This document shows, piece by piece, positions 5,943-15,100 of a stretch of DNA of 16,292 bases (within the stretch, counting starts at the first letter, position 1; each line of letters starts with the position of its first letter). A program made the position numbers and the translations under genes. This stretch comes from CAYOLL01 sp964404765 [NCBI: uncultured Gemmatimonadota bacterium] (GTDB lineage Bacteria > 4572-55), in contig CAYOLL010000138.1 of assembly GCA_964404765.1 (NCBI GenBank), positions 1 to 16,292 of the forward strand. Reading direction: 5' to 3'. Below the pieces are notes generated by a model. It worked only from the letters and a program-made list of their open reading frames with translations, was not told the DNA's origin and ran no database searches.

Positions 5943-7104
5943 ACATTGCCGTGACAGGCACCGTCGCCGGCTGCCAATGCGGCGTTGTAGTATTGCCCAC
6001 CATGATGTCTACGGTCTTTTTGAGCCGGGCCCAAACCGATTGCTGGACATAAGGCACACCGTGTTTTTCGCAGATTTCCTTAACACGCGGCTGAGCCTTC
6101 ACATATTGCAGCATGGTCATATCCGGCCAGAGATGATGCTCAATTTGGAAATTCAGCCAGCCGTGCATAAAGTTCACCCCGTCGTTGCCCGTCGGATAAT
6201 TGGTTGAGCCGACAATCTGCCGAAAGTAAAACTCATCCTTGCCGGAAATGTGGGAATCAAAAGCATAGAGGTCATCCCCGGCATGGTTGGTGACAATAAC
6301 GATGAAGGAATGGACATTCGTGATGATTTCGGCCAGAACCATGTTAATAAGCACATTTATAGCCGCCCATGCGCCAATTGGCAAGAAAAGCAAGGGTAAC
6401 GCAATGAAGTTCCAGCCAAAATAGGGCAGTAAACTGCGCAACCATAACTCGCGACCTTTTGGATCAAACGGGCTCCACATTTGCCAGCTCAGGCGGTTGC
6501 CTTCGGGCAGCGGCCTTTTTTCGCGCCGGGCGCGAGCAATATTCAGCTCCCGAAAAGTTGTGCACGGATAATATGCAAATTTCCAGGTACAGGCGCTGAT
6601 CACTACAAACATATATTTCAGGACTTTGGCCAGCGGCAATTGGCGCACAAACTCCACCACCGGCTCCACATAATCCGGATCATGCGGCTCACCGACTTCT
6701 TTTTCCGCCTCACCCAAATAATAATGATGTAATGTATTATGTTCGTGGTTCCAAGCTTCGGGATGAATCCAGTCAAACCAATCGACAAAGCGCCGCCATC
6801 CACTGGCAAAGCCTTTGCTGGTATAGCGTTCCGGCATTTCCGGCACTCTGTCATAGCCACGGTGCAACACATGATGGGCCATCATAGTCCAGCGAGTAAA
6901 TGTGCCCTGACTAATCAAGAATGCCGAAATGGGATTTGGCAAAATCCAGGCTGTGGCCAAACCAAGGCCGGTGCAAATCCGCCCCCATCGCTCTATTTTC
7001 CGCATGTGCTGAATATCGGCTTCACCCCGGCCAGCCTGTAACTCCGTATGAAGTTTGGTTAAGTCTGCGGCTAACGATTTGTAATCAAAGGAACTCGGTG
7101 TCAT
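5941..7104 (-). CDS. Membrane fatty acid desaturase, three histidine boxes
   Basis: The 387-residue product is a di-iron membrane fatty acid desaturase, which uses O2 and reduced electron carriers to insert double bases-saturating bonds, i.e. C=C bonds, into acyl chains. All three histidine clusters are visible: HHVLH (77-81), HNTLHH (122-127, within WNHEHNTLHH) and QIEHH (320-324, followed by LWPDM). The QxxHH third box is the form seen in front-end and related desaturases. Hydrophobic stretches lie near residues 45-66, 165-180 and 228-265. There is no fused cytochrome b5 or ferredoxin domain, so electrons must come from a separate protein not encoded here. Double-bond position and substrate cannot be inferred. 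No classical SD precedes the ATG. Instead AACTTT-agcg-AAAGTT forms a small hairpin at 7111-7126. Presence of the gene suggests at least some exposure to oxygen. Confidence 0.9.
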   Translation of the reverse strand: MTPSSFDYKSLAADLTKLHTELQAGRGEADIQHMRKIERWGRICTGLGLATAWILPNPISAFLISQGTFTRWTMMAHHVLHRGYDRVPEMPERYTSKGFASGWRRFVDWFDWIHPEAWNHEHNTLHHYYLGEAEKEVGEPHDPDYVEPVVEFVRQLPLAKVLKYMFVVISACTWKFAYYPCTTFRELNIARARREKRPLPEGNRLSWQMWSPFDPKGRELWLRSLLPYFGWNFIALPLLFLPIGAWAAINVLINMVLAEIITNVHSFIVIVTNHAGDDLYAFDSHISGKDEFYFRQIVGSTNYPTGNDGVNFMHGWLNFQIEHHLWPDMTMLQYVKAQPRVKEICEKHGVPYVQQSVWARLKKTVDIMVGNTTTPHWQPATVPVTAM

Positions 7105-7162
7105 TTTAAAAACTTTCGCTAAAGTTAAAAGTTAAAAGTGTACAACCTACTGTTCTGCGGCA

Positions 7163-7242
7163 TAAGTTCGTGTGAACTTTTTTTCAAGGTCAAAACCTGA
7201 CGGGTTTCCGAAACCCGTCAGGTTTAAGTTCACACGAATTTA
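7163..7242. repeat. Nested long palindrome (REP-like)
   Basis: The inner stem AAACCTGACGGGTTTC (7193-7208) pairs perfectly with 7210-7225 (16 bp, one-base centre). Outer arms TTCGTGTGAACTT (7167-7179) and AAGTTCACACGAA (7226-7238) are a perfect 13 bp pair, extendable to 7163/7242 with one mismatch. The 13 bases 7180-7192 are unpaired on one side only. It lies after the PilZ unit and before the desaturase start, both on the minus strand, so it could also end the former transcript. Confidence 0.7.
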
Positions 7243-7290
7243 AGCCTTGTAGCATTACGGTCTAATGGTCAAAAAGCCTATCTATTAATA

Positions 7291-7509
7291 CTAATGGTCA
7301 GTTTCATCCATTGGCTGGACTTGCAATATCCATTTCCGGCCCAGATGATCAAAAGTGTCATGCACAACTTTAAAATCTTTGATAAATTCGGGGTCAATGC
7401 CGGATGCTTGCATGTCGGACAAGATTTGTGACATCAGAAAGGCCAGGTCCGCTAAATCCTCGAAAATAATCGGCAGAAGCGTAGCGGTTTTTTGTGGGGC
7501 GCTATTCAT
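7291..7509 (-). CDS. Small hypothetical protein coupled to the PilZ-domain gene
   Basis: I do not recognise this 72-residue protein. Its start ATG overlaps the stop of the PilZ-domain gene in the form ATGA, the classic sign of translational coupling, which is the main reason to believe it is real. The sequence is acidic and has no signal peptide. Residues 11-35 (LLPIIFEDLADLAFLMSQI and on) look like an amphipathic helix rich in L, I and D. The C-terminal half (IKDFKVVHDTFDHLGRKW and on) is mixed. It may bind its partner or act in the same pathway, but this is inference from position only. A 10 bp direct repeat CTAATGGTCA overlaps its stop codon. Confidence 0.6.
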   Translation of the reverse strand: MNSAPQKTATLLPIIFEDLADLAFLMSQILSDMQASGIDPEFIKDFKVVHDTFDHLGRKWILQVQPMDETDH

Positions 7510-7850
7510 CGTCCTGTCTCTTTATCATGAAACCAGTATTCAATAAGCTGAACATCTTCAGCCAGCGGGCTGATAAATTCAAAGCCGGAATTATAAATAA
7601 AGTCGGCCAGCTTACGACACCAACGGCAGCGAGCGTTAAACTCAAGCTTATCTTTACCCACAATACGTCTGGGCAAACGAAGCTGAACCCGATAGAAATC
7701 ACGAGTTCCGATCTCTTCCGGGCTAATCAACATAAATCCGTCACCGGCAAAGTTACCGACGTGCCCAATCGTTTCATTTGTTTTCAAGTTGATCACTTTA
7801 ATATCGGCTAAAATTAATTTCCGATCATCCTCACGCCGTTCCATTGTCAT
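7506..7850 (-). CDS. PilZ-like domain protein
   Basis: The 114-residue product looks like a stand-alone PilZ domain, the common bacterial receptor for cyclic di-GMP. The N-terminus MERREDDRK supplies an arginine-rich RxxxR-type element. About 20-30 residues later, HVGNFAGDGFMLIS fits the (D/N)xSxxG element that begins the beta-barrel, although the serine is replaced here by alanine. Several beta-like segments follow (YRVQLRLPRRI, LEFNARCRWCRK, NSGFEFISP), with the tail matching the end of PilZ domains. I chose ATG 7850, with GGAGG at 7861-7865 and 10 bases spacing. An upstream ATG at 7904 would place the SD inside the gene and add a hydrophobic stretch. The last bases overlap the next gene (ATGA). 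No cyclase or phosphodiesterase is adjacent, so the process controlled is unknown. Confidence 0.65.
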   Translation of the reverse strand: MTMERREDDRKLILADIKVINLKTNETIGHVGNFAGDGFMLISPEEIGTRDFYRVQLRLPRRIVGKDKLEFNARCRWCRKLADFIYNSGFEFISPLAEDVQLIEYWFHDKETGR

Positions 7851-7983
7851 AGCTAAATCGCCTCCAACAAGACCAAAAATATAAATTACTGAAGTCAAGC
7901 TCAAAAATAATAGAGCAATTTAATGTGTTCGGGAAAAAAAGCAATTGCAAATTATTGTCCTGTTCCGCAAATGCCGATTCGAC

Positions 7984-8919
7984 TCAATCCGGACCGCAGG
8001 ATTTGGCGCACAAAGCCAACAGCGCGAGAATCCTGTCCCGCCCGGCCAGCTCCGCTAACCAATCCGCAGGAATGGCATCTGTCCCCAATTTTGCGCCTAA
8101 AATAAGCCCGACCGCCAGGCCGCGTGCGGCAGAATCACCGCCGGCCATGACATTCGAGCACAACGCATCGGTTAGATTGCCCGGGTGTTTGACGATTAAA
8201 TGGATGACGCCGGCCAGGGCGGCCTCGCAGTCGCCGGTTTGGCCTAAGGCGCTGATGGCAAAAGCGCTGTTTGCGCCGACGGACATCAGCCCGTTTTCCA
8301 CGGCGGCGGTCAATTGCGGTTGCTGTTGAAGCTCAACATTGCCGGCGGCAATCGCTTCTGTCAGCGGTAAGCCGTCCAGAGCAGCTAAGGTCAACCGGGC
8401 CAGAAAGGCCGCGGTCGCCGCCACCGTCGGGGATTGATGGGTCGTCTGCGCCTGATTTTTCGCCGCAGTCAACAAAGCCGCCTGGTCATCGGCATAGCGG
8501 TAGACGATCGGGGCAATCCGCGCCGCTGCGGCAAAATCCGGCGCAGGCGAGCCTGCCTCGGCCGGCCCTTTTCCGGCTCGCGCCAGACGCAACGTCTCTT
8601 TGATCGCCGCGTCGCGATAGCCTTCATAATCGTCGCCGAACAGTTGCAGCCGACGCGTCCAAAAATCGGCTGAATCAAAGCCGTTAGACGCGGCGACCGA
8701 TTCCAACAAGGTCAGCATTTGATCGCCGTAGTGGGTGAACTCGCCCTTGCGTTTGCTGTGATGAATGCAGCCGCGCGGCGGATCCATCAGGCCGTTTATC
8801 CGGCCAAAACGCTGTTCGACTTCGCCCGGTTCATACAACCAGTGCGCAGGCATGGCCAGCGCATCGCCCAAAAATGAGGCCAGGACTAAAGCTTTTAGAG
8901 AATCCGTGCGATTTGACAT
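7984..8919 (-). CDS. ADP-ribosylglycohydrolase family protein with altered metal motifs
   Basis: The 311-residue product has the all-helical ADP-ribosylglycohydrolase (DraG/ARH/J1-crystallin) pattern: ASFLGDALAMPAHWLYE with G18-D19, a second motif at 62-68, and NVMAGGDSAARGLAVGLILGA near the C-terminus with D262. In active DraG/ARH enzymes the second motif is (Y/T)TDDTxM and the last GGDTDT. Here they read THYGDQM and GGDSAARG, so several Asp/Thr ligands of the two-metal centre are missing. The family reverses ADP-ribosylation of proteins or nucleic acids. This subgroup may have another activity or be inactive. There is no signal peptide. GGAG at 8928-8931 lies 8 bases before the ATG. No ADP-ribosyltransferase gene lies nearby. 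Confidence 0.8.
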   Translation of the reverse strand: MSNRTDSLKALVLASFLGDALAMPAHWLYEPGEVEQRFGRINGLMDPPRGCIHHSKRKGEFTHYGDQMLTLLESVAASNGFDSADFWTRRLQLFGDDYEGYRDAAIKETLRLARAGKGPAEAGSPAPDFAAAARIAPIVYRYADDQAALLTAAKNQAQTTHQSPTVAATAAFLARLTLAALDGLPLTEAIAAGNVELQQQPQLTAAVENGLMSVGANSAFAISALGQTGDCEAALAGVIHLIVKHPGNLTDALCSNVMAGGDSAARGLAVGLILGAKLGTDAIPADWLAELAGRDRILALLALCAKSCGPD

Positions 8920-8962
8920 GCGGCGACTCCGTGAGAAAACAGACGTGATATTTGAGCGCTTT

Positions 8963-8991
8963 ATTTAATAGTACGGAGGCGGGCTTGTCAA
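8963..8991 (-). promoter_or_regulatory. Sigma70-type promoter of the ADP-ribosylglycohydrolase-like gene
   Basis: On the minus strand a perfect TTGACA (8986-8991) is followed after exactly 17 bases by TTAAAT (8963-8968). Transcription would start near 8956, giving a leader of about 37 bases before the ATG at 8919. Confidence 0.55.
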
Positions 8992-9091
8992 GTTTTGATT
9001 TGCGTTTTGCTTGCCTAAAATGATGGGGTACGCTATATTGGGTTTCGGCAGGATAAAACATTTTGATTAAATCAAGTCACTGGATAAACGT

Positions 9092-9565
9092 ATGATACCT
9101 TTGATCGCCCTTATCCTTGTTGCGCTGCTGGCGCGGTTAGCCGGGCGGTTCGGCGCAGTATCGCTTGGGAATTGGCCTGCCGCTGTGCGAGTCGGCCTGG
9201 CGGTCATGTTTTGTATCACGGCGACCGCGCACTTCAACAGCATGCGCGCCGATCTGGTGCGGATGGTGCCGCCGATGTTCCCGAATCCTGAATTTATGGT
9301 CACGTTCACGGGGATTTGCGAGGTCCTTGGCGCTATCGGCTTGCTCGTGCCGCGTATGCGTAAGGCCGCTGCCATTGGGCTGATCCTGCTCCTCATCGCC
9401 TTGCTGCCGGCCAACATTCATGCTGCGCTGTCCGGCCTCACGCTCGGCGGCGCGCCTGTAACGCCGCTCATCCCAAGAGTTGCGCTTCAGTTGATTTTTA
9501 TTGCCCTTATCTGGTGGTCCGGTGTTCATGCGCCCAAAGATAACCCGCCGCCGGAAAATTCCTGA
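9092..9565 (+). CDS. DoxX-like integral membrane protein
   Basis: The 157-residue product is very hydrophobic, with four predicted membrane helices at about 2-20, 30-48, 68-86 and 90-112, plus a fifth hydrophobic stretch at 128-146. The pattern AVRVGLAVMFCITATAHF followed by GICEVLGAIGLLVPRMRKAA is typical of the DoxX/MauE-like superfamily, in which a Glu in the GxxExxGxxxLL motif is conserved. Members of this family take part in quinone- or thiol-linked redox processes or have no known role. No partner is visible here, so I make no functional claim. The start has only a weak SD-like GGAT about 7 bases upstream. The C-terminus is short and polar (HAPKDNPPPENS). It is about 100 bases upstream of metG and in the same direction, but cotranscription is not shown. 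Confidence 0.75.
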   Translation: MIPLIALILVALLARLAGRFGAVSLGNWPAAVRVGLAVMFCITATAHFNSMRADLVRMVPPMFPNPEFMVTFTGICEVLGAIGLLVPRMRKAAAIGLILLLIALLPANIHAALSGLTLGGAPVTPLIPRVALQLIFIALIWWSGVHAPKDNPPPENS

Positions 9566-9662
9566 ACATAGCGTCTTTGCGACTTTGCATAAAAAGTTTT
9601 GAAGTTTTGTTAAAAATAAAGATTTGACTTTTGTAATAACCATTTTTTGACGGAGAACAACG

Positions 9663-11630
9663 TTGAGCAAATCCTACTATGTCACCACGCCGATTTACTA
9701 TGTCAACGCCGAGCCGCATATCGGCCACGCCTATACCTGTATCGTGGCCGACGTGATGAGCCGTTTTCATCAAATGGCCGGCTGCGAGACGTTCTTTTTG
9801 ACCGGTACCGACGAGCACGGCGATAAAATTGCCCGCGCCGCCGCCACCCGCAACATCTCGCCCAAAGAATTTGTCGATCAAATCAGCCAAAAATTCAGCG
9901 ATATGATGCCGCGCATCAACGCCCGCTATGACCGCTTTATCCGCACGACCGATCCCGATCACCGCCGGGTGGTCACCCAAATTCTGCAGCGCGTTTATGA
10001 CAATGGCGATATTTACTTTGGCAGCTACGAAGGCTTGTACTGCTTTGGCTGCGAGCGTTTTCTGGGCGAGGGCGAGTTGGTTAACGGCCTGTGCCCCGAT
10101 CATCAAAAAGCGCCGGAAAAAATCAAGGAGACCAACTACTTTTTCCGCATGAAAAAATACGGCGATTGGCTGGTCGAGCATATCGAAAAGCATCCGGATT
10201 TTATCCGCCCGGAGCGCTATAAAAACGAGGTGCTGGGCTATATCCGCACGGCACTGGAAGATTTGTGCATTTCCCGGCCCAAATCGCGGCTGACCTGGGG
10301 CATTGAACTGCCGTTTGACGCCAATTATGTCACTTACGTCTGGTTTGACGCGCTGCTAAACTATCTGACCGGCATCGGTTACCCGGATGGGCCCAACTTT
10401 AATCGGCTGTGGCCGGTGGCCGAACATTTTATCGGCAAAGATATTGTCAAGCAGCACGGCGTCTATTGGCCGACCATGCTCAAAGCCGCCGGAATCGAGC
10501 CGTTTGCCCATCTGAATGTGCACGGCTACTGGAACACGGACACGGGCAAAATGTCCAAAAGCCTGGGCAATGTCATTACGCCGTTAGACATGATCGACAA
10601 ATATGGTTTGGACGCGCTGCGCTATTACTTGCTGCGCGAGATGAGTTTTGGCCTGGACGCTGTTTTTAGCGAGGAAAGCTTTGTTTTCCGCTACAATGGC
10701 GATTTGGCCAACGATCTGGGCAATATGGTCAGCCGCCTGACCCGGATGATTCAAAGCTACTGCGACGGTTTGGTGCCGGCTGCCGATGAACTGACCCTGC
10801 CCGAAGTCAAGCTCAACGAAATCGCCGAGCAGGCCCGCCACGATCTGCAAAAGCATTTTAAACAATTGATGATGCATCAGGGCATTGAAGCAGTGAATGC
10901 CGTGGTGCGGGCGACGAATAAATATCTGGATGAAACCGCGCCGTGGGCAGTCGCCAAAAAGAAGGATCAAGCCCGGCTGAATACGATTCTTTTTACCGCC
11001 GCCAATAACACCGTGCGCGCCGCCCTGTGGCTGCTGCCGATTATGCCGGATAAATGCCGCGAGATTTTCCGCTGGTTCGGCGTGCCGGAGCGCGAAACCT
11101 GGCTGCTCGCCGATGAGCCGCTGCAACCGGGCTACCGGGTGGCGATTGCGGAAACGCCGGTTTTTCCCCGCCAACAGCTCATGAGCGCGGAGGCGGTAGG
11201 TGATGAACCAAAATCCTCCGCCAAGTCGGTCCCATCCGAAGCTAAACCGGTTGAGAAGAAATCGACGGACACCACTGGCAAGACCGATGCGCCGGCAGGC
11301 TCCGCCGCAATGATTACCTATGACGATTTTGCGAAAATTGACCTGCGCGTGGCCACCATTTTGCAGGCCGAAAAAGTCGAAGGCGCGGACAAACTGCTCC
11401 GATTGCAAATTGAAGTAGGCGAGGAAAAACGGCAAATCGTGGCCGGTATTGCCCAGCATTACGCCCCGGAAAGTCTGGTAGGCAAACAAATTGTGGTGGT
11501 GGCCAATCTGAAACCGGCCAAAATTCGCGGCATCGAATCCAACGGCATGTTATTGGCTGTTAATGACGGCCAAAAGCTGGTGGTCGTTTCGCCGGAGGCC
11601 GTCGTTGCGTCCGGGACAAAGGTGAAATAA
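9663..11630 (+). CDS. metG: Methionyl-tRNA synthetase with C-terminal tRNA-binding domain
   Basis: The product (655 residues) charges tRNA-Met with methionine, which is essential for initiation and elongation. The class I signatures are HIGH (19-22, in EPHIGHAYT) and KMSKS (296-300). A single zinc knuckle is formed by C127, C130, C144 and H147, the one-zinc type of MetRS. The anticodon-binding helical domain follows to about 500. A low-complexity linker rich in S, K, P, E and A spans about 505-548. The C-terminal OB-fold (about 550-655, FAKIDLRVATILQAEKVEGA and on) is the EMAPII/Trbp111-like domain that tightens tRNA binding and often dimerises. Translation starts at TTG 9663, set by GGAG at 9652-9655. 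Readers using only ATG would miss the first residues, including the conserved YYVTTPIYYVN segment that confirms this start. Confidence 0.96.
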   Translation: MSKSYYVTTPIYYVNAEPHIGHAYTCIVADVMSRFHQMAGCETFFLTGTDEHGDKIARAAATRNISPKEFVDQISQKFSDMMPRINARYDRFIRTTDPDHRRVVTQILQRVYDNGDIYFGSYEGLYCFGCERFLGEGELVNGLCPDHQKAPEKIKETNYFFRMKKYGDWLVEHIEKHPDFIRPERYKNEVLGYIRTALEDLCISRPKSRLTWGIELPFDANYVTYVWFDALLNYLTGIGYPDGPNFNRLWPVAEHFIGKDIVKQHGVYWPTMLKAAGIEPFAHLNVHGYWNTDTGKMSKSLGNVITPLDMIDKYGLDALRYYLLREMSFGLDAVFSEESFVFRYNGDLANDLGNMVSRLTRMIQSYCDGLVPAADELTLPEVKLNEIAEQARHDLQKHFKQLMMHQGIEAVNAVVRATNKYLDETAPWAVAKKKDQARLNTILFTAANNTVRAALWLLPIMPDKCREIFRWFGVPERETWLLADEPLQPGYRVAIAETPVFPRQQLMSAEAVGDEPKSSAKSVPSEAKPVEKKSTDTTGKTDAPAGSAAMITYDDFAKIDLRVATILQAEKVEGADKLLRLQIEVGEEKRQIVAGIAQHYAPESLVGKQIVVVANLKPAKIRGIESNGMLLAVNDGQKLVVVSPEAVVASGTKVK

Positions 11631-11713
11631 GCGGAAGATTTCGGGAGACTGCGCCACACATCTATAACCGGCTGGCTTCTTTACGGTAACATCTTATGGG
11701 GCAAAATTTTAGC

Positions 11714-11742
11714 TTGCTATTTTAGTATGGTTAATGTAAAAT
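11714..11742 (+). promoter_or_regulatory. Promoter of the DUF3467 gene
   Basis: TTGCTA (11714-11719) and TAAAAT (11737-11742) are separated by exactly 17 bases, a good sigma70-type match, about 50 bases before the ATG at 11794. It suggests that the DUF3467 gene, and possibly the kinase gene behind it, form a unit separate from metG. Confidence 0.5.
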
Positions 11743-11793
11743 TTACGGACATTAGGCCCGCAACGTATTTTTCACAAATCAAGGAGTTTTTAC

Positions 11794-12114
11794 ATGGATC
11801 AAAACCGGCAACAACAGCAGCAAATCAACATCCAACTGGATGAAAAAGAAGCAGAAGGTATTTATTCAAATCTGGCGATCATCACCCACAGCCCGTCCGA
11901 ATTTATTATCGACTTTACCCGCGTCCTGCCTAACGCGCCCAAAAGCCGGGTTTATGCTCGCATTGTCATGACACCGCAGCATGCCAAACTATTGATGAAG
12001 GCGCTCAAGCAGAACATCGAAAAGTTTGAGCAACAATTCGGCGAGGTTCGCGATATCCAGCCTTTACAGCCGGAGCCGAAAAAAATCACTGGTTTTAGCA
12101 CAGAAAACGCTTAA
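11794..12114 (+). CDS. DUF3467 domain protein
   Basis: The 106-residue product matches DUF3467 as I know it: a Q-rich N-terminus, then INIQLDEKEAEGIYSNLAII, HSPSEFIIDFTRVLP, and a helical end (TPQHAKLLMKALKQNIEKF and on). The family is short, cytoplasmic, found across Bacteroidota and neighbouring phyla and some archaea, and has no established function. The N-terminal run of glutamines (residues 3-10) is low complexity. The tail (PEPKKITGFSTENA) is polar. AAGGAG about 7 bases before the ATG is a strong SD. The gene has its own promoter (11714-11742) and lies 81 bases upstream of the kinase gene in the same direction, so cotranscription with the kinase is possible. Confidence 0.85.
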   Translation: MDQNRQQQQQINIQLDEKEAEGIYSNLAIITHSPSEFIIDFTRVLPNAPKSRVYARIVMTPQHAKLLMKALKQNIEKFEQQFGEVRDIQPLQPEPKKITGFSTENA

Positions 12115-12195
12115 AAAAACAGAACGCGGATAACACCGATTTTTGCAAGAAAACTGTGCTGCTCTGCTTAACCCGCAAACCTGAAGACCTATATT

Positions 12196-15100
12196 ATGGA
12201 CTTTTTCCCGGATGCAAGCTTTGACCCGGAGTTAGTCGGCGCGGTATTTGCCGGACGCTACCGCATCGAAACCGAAATTGGGCGCGGTGGCATGGGCACT
12301 GTTTACCGGGCGCTTGATGTGGTGGAAAAGCGTCCGGTAGCGATCAAAACACTGCTGAATGCAGATACTGCGCCGGAAAAAACCCTCCGTTTCCAACGTG
12401 AATACCGCGCCATTGCCCGACTAAATCATCCTAACGTTATTCAGGTTTACCACACTGGCTGTCATCAGGACACCGTTTTTTATGTGATGGAATTGGTTGA
12501 TAATTATGGCTTTAAAACATTTCTTGATTTCCGCCCCAAGAGCGCCTTCGACTTTTCCGACGCCGAGTTGGTCCAAAAGCTGCTGACCGTCTTCCAACAG
12601 ACCTGCGACGCCCTGCAATACATCCACGCCAACCGCATCGTTCATCGCGATTTGAAGCCCGAAAATATTCTCATCACCCTGCAAAATGACCACCCCTGCG
12701 TCAAGATTTTAGATTTTGGCCTGGCCCAGGACTTTGACGCCAATGATCGCCGGCTGACTCGTGAAGGCATTCCGCTTGGAACGGTGGCCTACATGTCGCC
12801 GGAACAGGCCAAAGGCGCGGTGGTGGATCATCGTTCCGACCTTTACACGCTGGGCATTATCCTCTTTGAATTGCTGACTGGGCGGCTGCCTTTTGAAGCA
12901 GCCAATCCTTTTACCATCATGCTCAATCATGCTACGCAGCCGCCGCCCGATCCCGGGCAATGGTGTCCCGGCTTGCCCGATGCGTTAACGCCGGTCTTGC
13001 TGAAAATGCTGGCCAAGGAACCGGAACAGCGCTATGCGTCTGCGCTGGCTTTTTGGCAGGATTTGCGCGGCGTTTTTGACGACTGGGATTTTCCGGTCAT
13101 CGGCGCAAGTCCGGCTGGCGAGTTTATTTTCGGTCAAAAATATCCGGTCTTTTCCCCGGCGCTGATCGGCCGGGAAGAAGAAAAGCTTCGCCTGATCAAC
13201 TTTCTGACCGATGAAACGGGCATATCCGGGCGCGCGTTGCGAATTGAAGGCGAGTTGGGTGCAGGCAAGAGCCGGCTGGTTTATGAGCTATCTATTTTGG
13301 CGCGTCTGCAGCGGGCGCCTGTCCTGAGCAGCGCTTTTACGGCCGGAAATCGCGCGCCGTACGAAGCGTTTTTGGCGATTGTCGATCAAGCGCGGGCGTT
13401 AGTCCGAAGCGACGAGCGGTTCCAACCGGTTGCCGATCAAGTTGAGCGAAAAATCGGCTACCTGCGCCCGTTGCTGGAGCAGCAAGCCGCGGAAAGCGTG
13501 GGCATCGGCCGCCTGATTGTCGAGAAAAAAGAAGATTTGCTGACCGGTCTGGGTCAGGTATTCGGATTAATTGGCCAATGCCGGCCCGTTCTCATCGCGC
13601 TTGAGGATTTACATTGGGGCGACGCCGGCACTTGGGAGATCGTCGAATTTCTGCTTAACCGGCTTAAATCACTGCCGCTGCGGCTGCTGCTGACCTATCG
13701 CCCGGAAGATATCCAAAGCCGCCCGTTTTATGCGCGTTTGAAGGCATTAGATGAAAAATCCGCGCCTTGCCTGAGTTTGCGACTGCTTGATCAGACCCAA
13801 ATCGGTGAGATGTTAAGTTCCATGCTGGGACAGGATTTAACGCAGGAAACCTCGCTCATTAAACGCATTTATAAGCAAACCAACGGCAACCCGTTCTTTG
13901 TGGAAGAATTGGTCAAAGCGCTGGTGGATAACGGCCGGCTTTACCGGGCGGAGGACAGATGGTTGTTGGAAAAAGCGCCTTCGCAAGTTACCGTGCCACA
14001 TTCCGTTCATGACGCAGTAGCGCAGCGGCTGAATCAACTGAACGCGCCCCAACTGCAACTATTACGATATGCCGCGGTGCTGGGCAAGCGCTTTAGCTAT
14101 CAGCATCTTCACGCCTTGTCGGGATTAGCCGATGACGATTTACTGGACGGCCTGGATCATCTGCTGAAAGCCTATTTAATCATCGAGCAAAAAGACGCCT
14201 GGTATTTTGAATTTTCCCATGTGTTGATCGAAAACATTGTGCATGAACAGACCGACCCCGTCTGGCGTCAGGCGCAGCACGCCGCCGCCGCAAAGCTGCT
14301 GGAAGCCGAGCACGAAGCGCCGCAACAATTTGCCATCTATGAGCACCCTTTTTCGTTAGAATTATGCGGCGGACTGGCCCATCATTACGAGCATTCACAA
14401 CAGCGCGAACAAGCGGTTTATTATCTGTTCCTGGCCGCCCATAAGTGTCTGGAAAGCTTTGCTTTTCAAGATGCCGAGGAGTTTTACGAGCGGGCGAAAG
14501 CGGTTCAAAATGATTTGCTGCCGGAGACCTGGCCGGCCCATGTCCGCCTGATCCGATTAGTTATAGATGGTGAAATAGCTGCTTTTAAAAAAGTCAATAA
14601 GACCGCCCTGGAACGCTTTGAGGAGGCGCAAAAGGTCATGCGCCAATTTTCCACTGGCTATGATTTAGTGCAAATAAAAAAGGGACTGGCCAAAGCCTTG
14701 TTTGATGAAGGCCGTTTTGATGAGGGCATTCAATACTATTTGGAAGTCCTGTCGTTATGCGCGCAATTAAACGACCCGCTCAAATGGATTGGCACGGTCG
14801 GTACCTTTGCCGCTTTGGGCGCAATCTATTTTGGCAAGGGCTTATATGCGGAGGCGCTTAAATATCAGCAGGCCGCACTGCAGGAAATTGAGACCCTGCA
14901 ATACGACCAACTCATGTTTATGCTTTATCACAACCTGGGTTTGACTTACGAAAAACTGGGTCAATTCGATCAGGCCACCGTACTGATGCAGCAGGCATAC
15001 GATTTGGCCCGCAGCGAAGCTGATCCCAAAAAGCTCGGCCATATTCTGCTGAACCTGGGCCGTCAAAAAGCCATGACCGGCCGTTTAACGGAAGCCGCCG

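Noticed and set aside
7851-7904. Upstream ATG at 7904 for the PilZ-like gene
   Set aside because: The GGAGG at 7861-7865 would lie inside the gene, and the added residues are hydrophobic and AT-rich. ATG 7850 fits the domain start.
10584-11489. Long minus-strand open frame inside metG (301 codons)
   Set aside because: It is a shadow of metG in another frame, as shown by the complete MetRS motifs on the plus strand. It has no SD and no recognisable domain.
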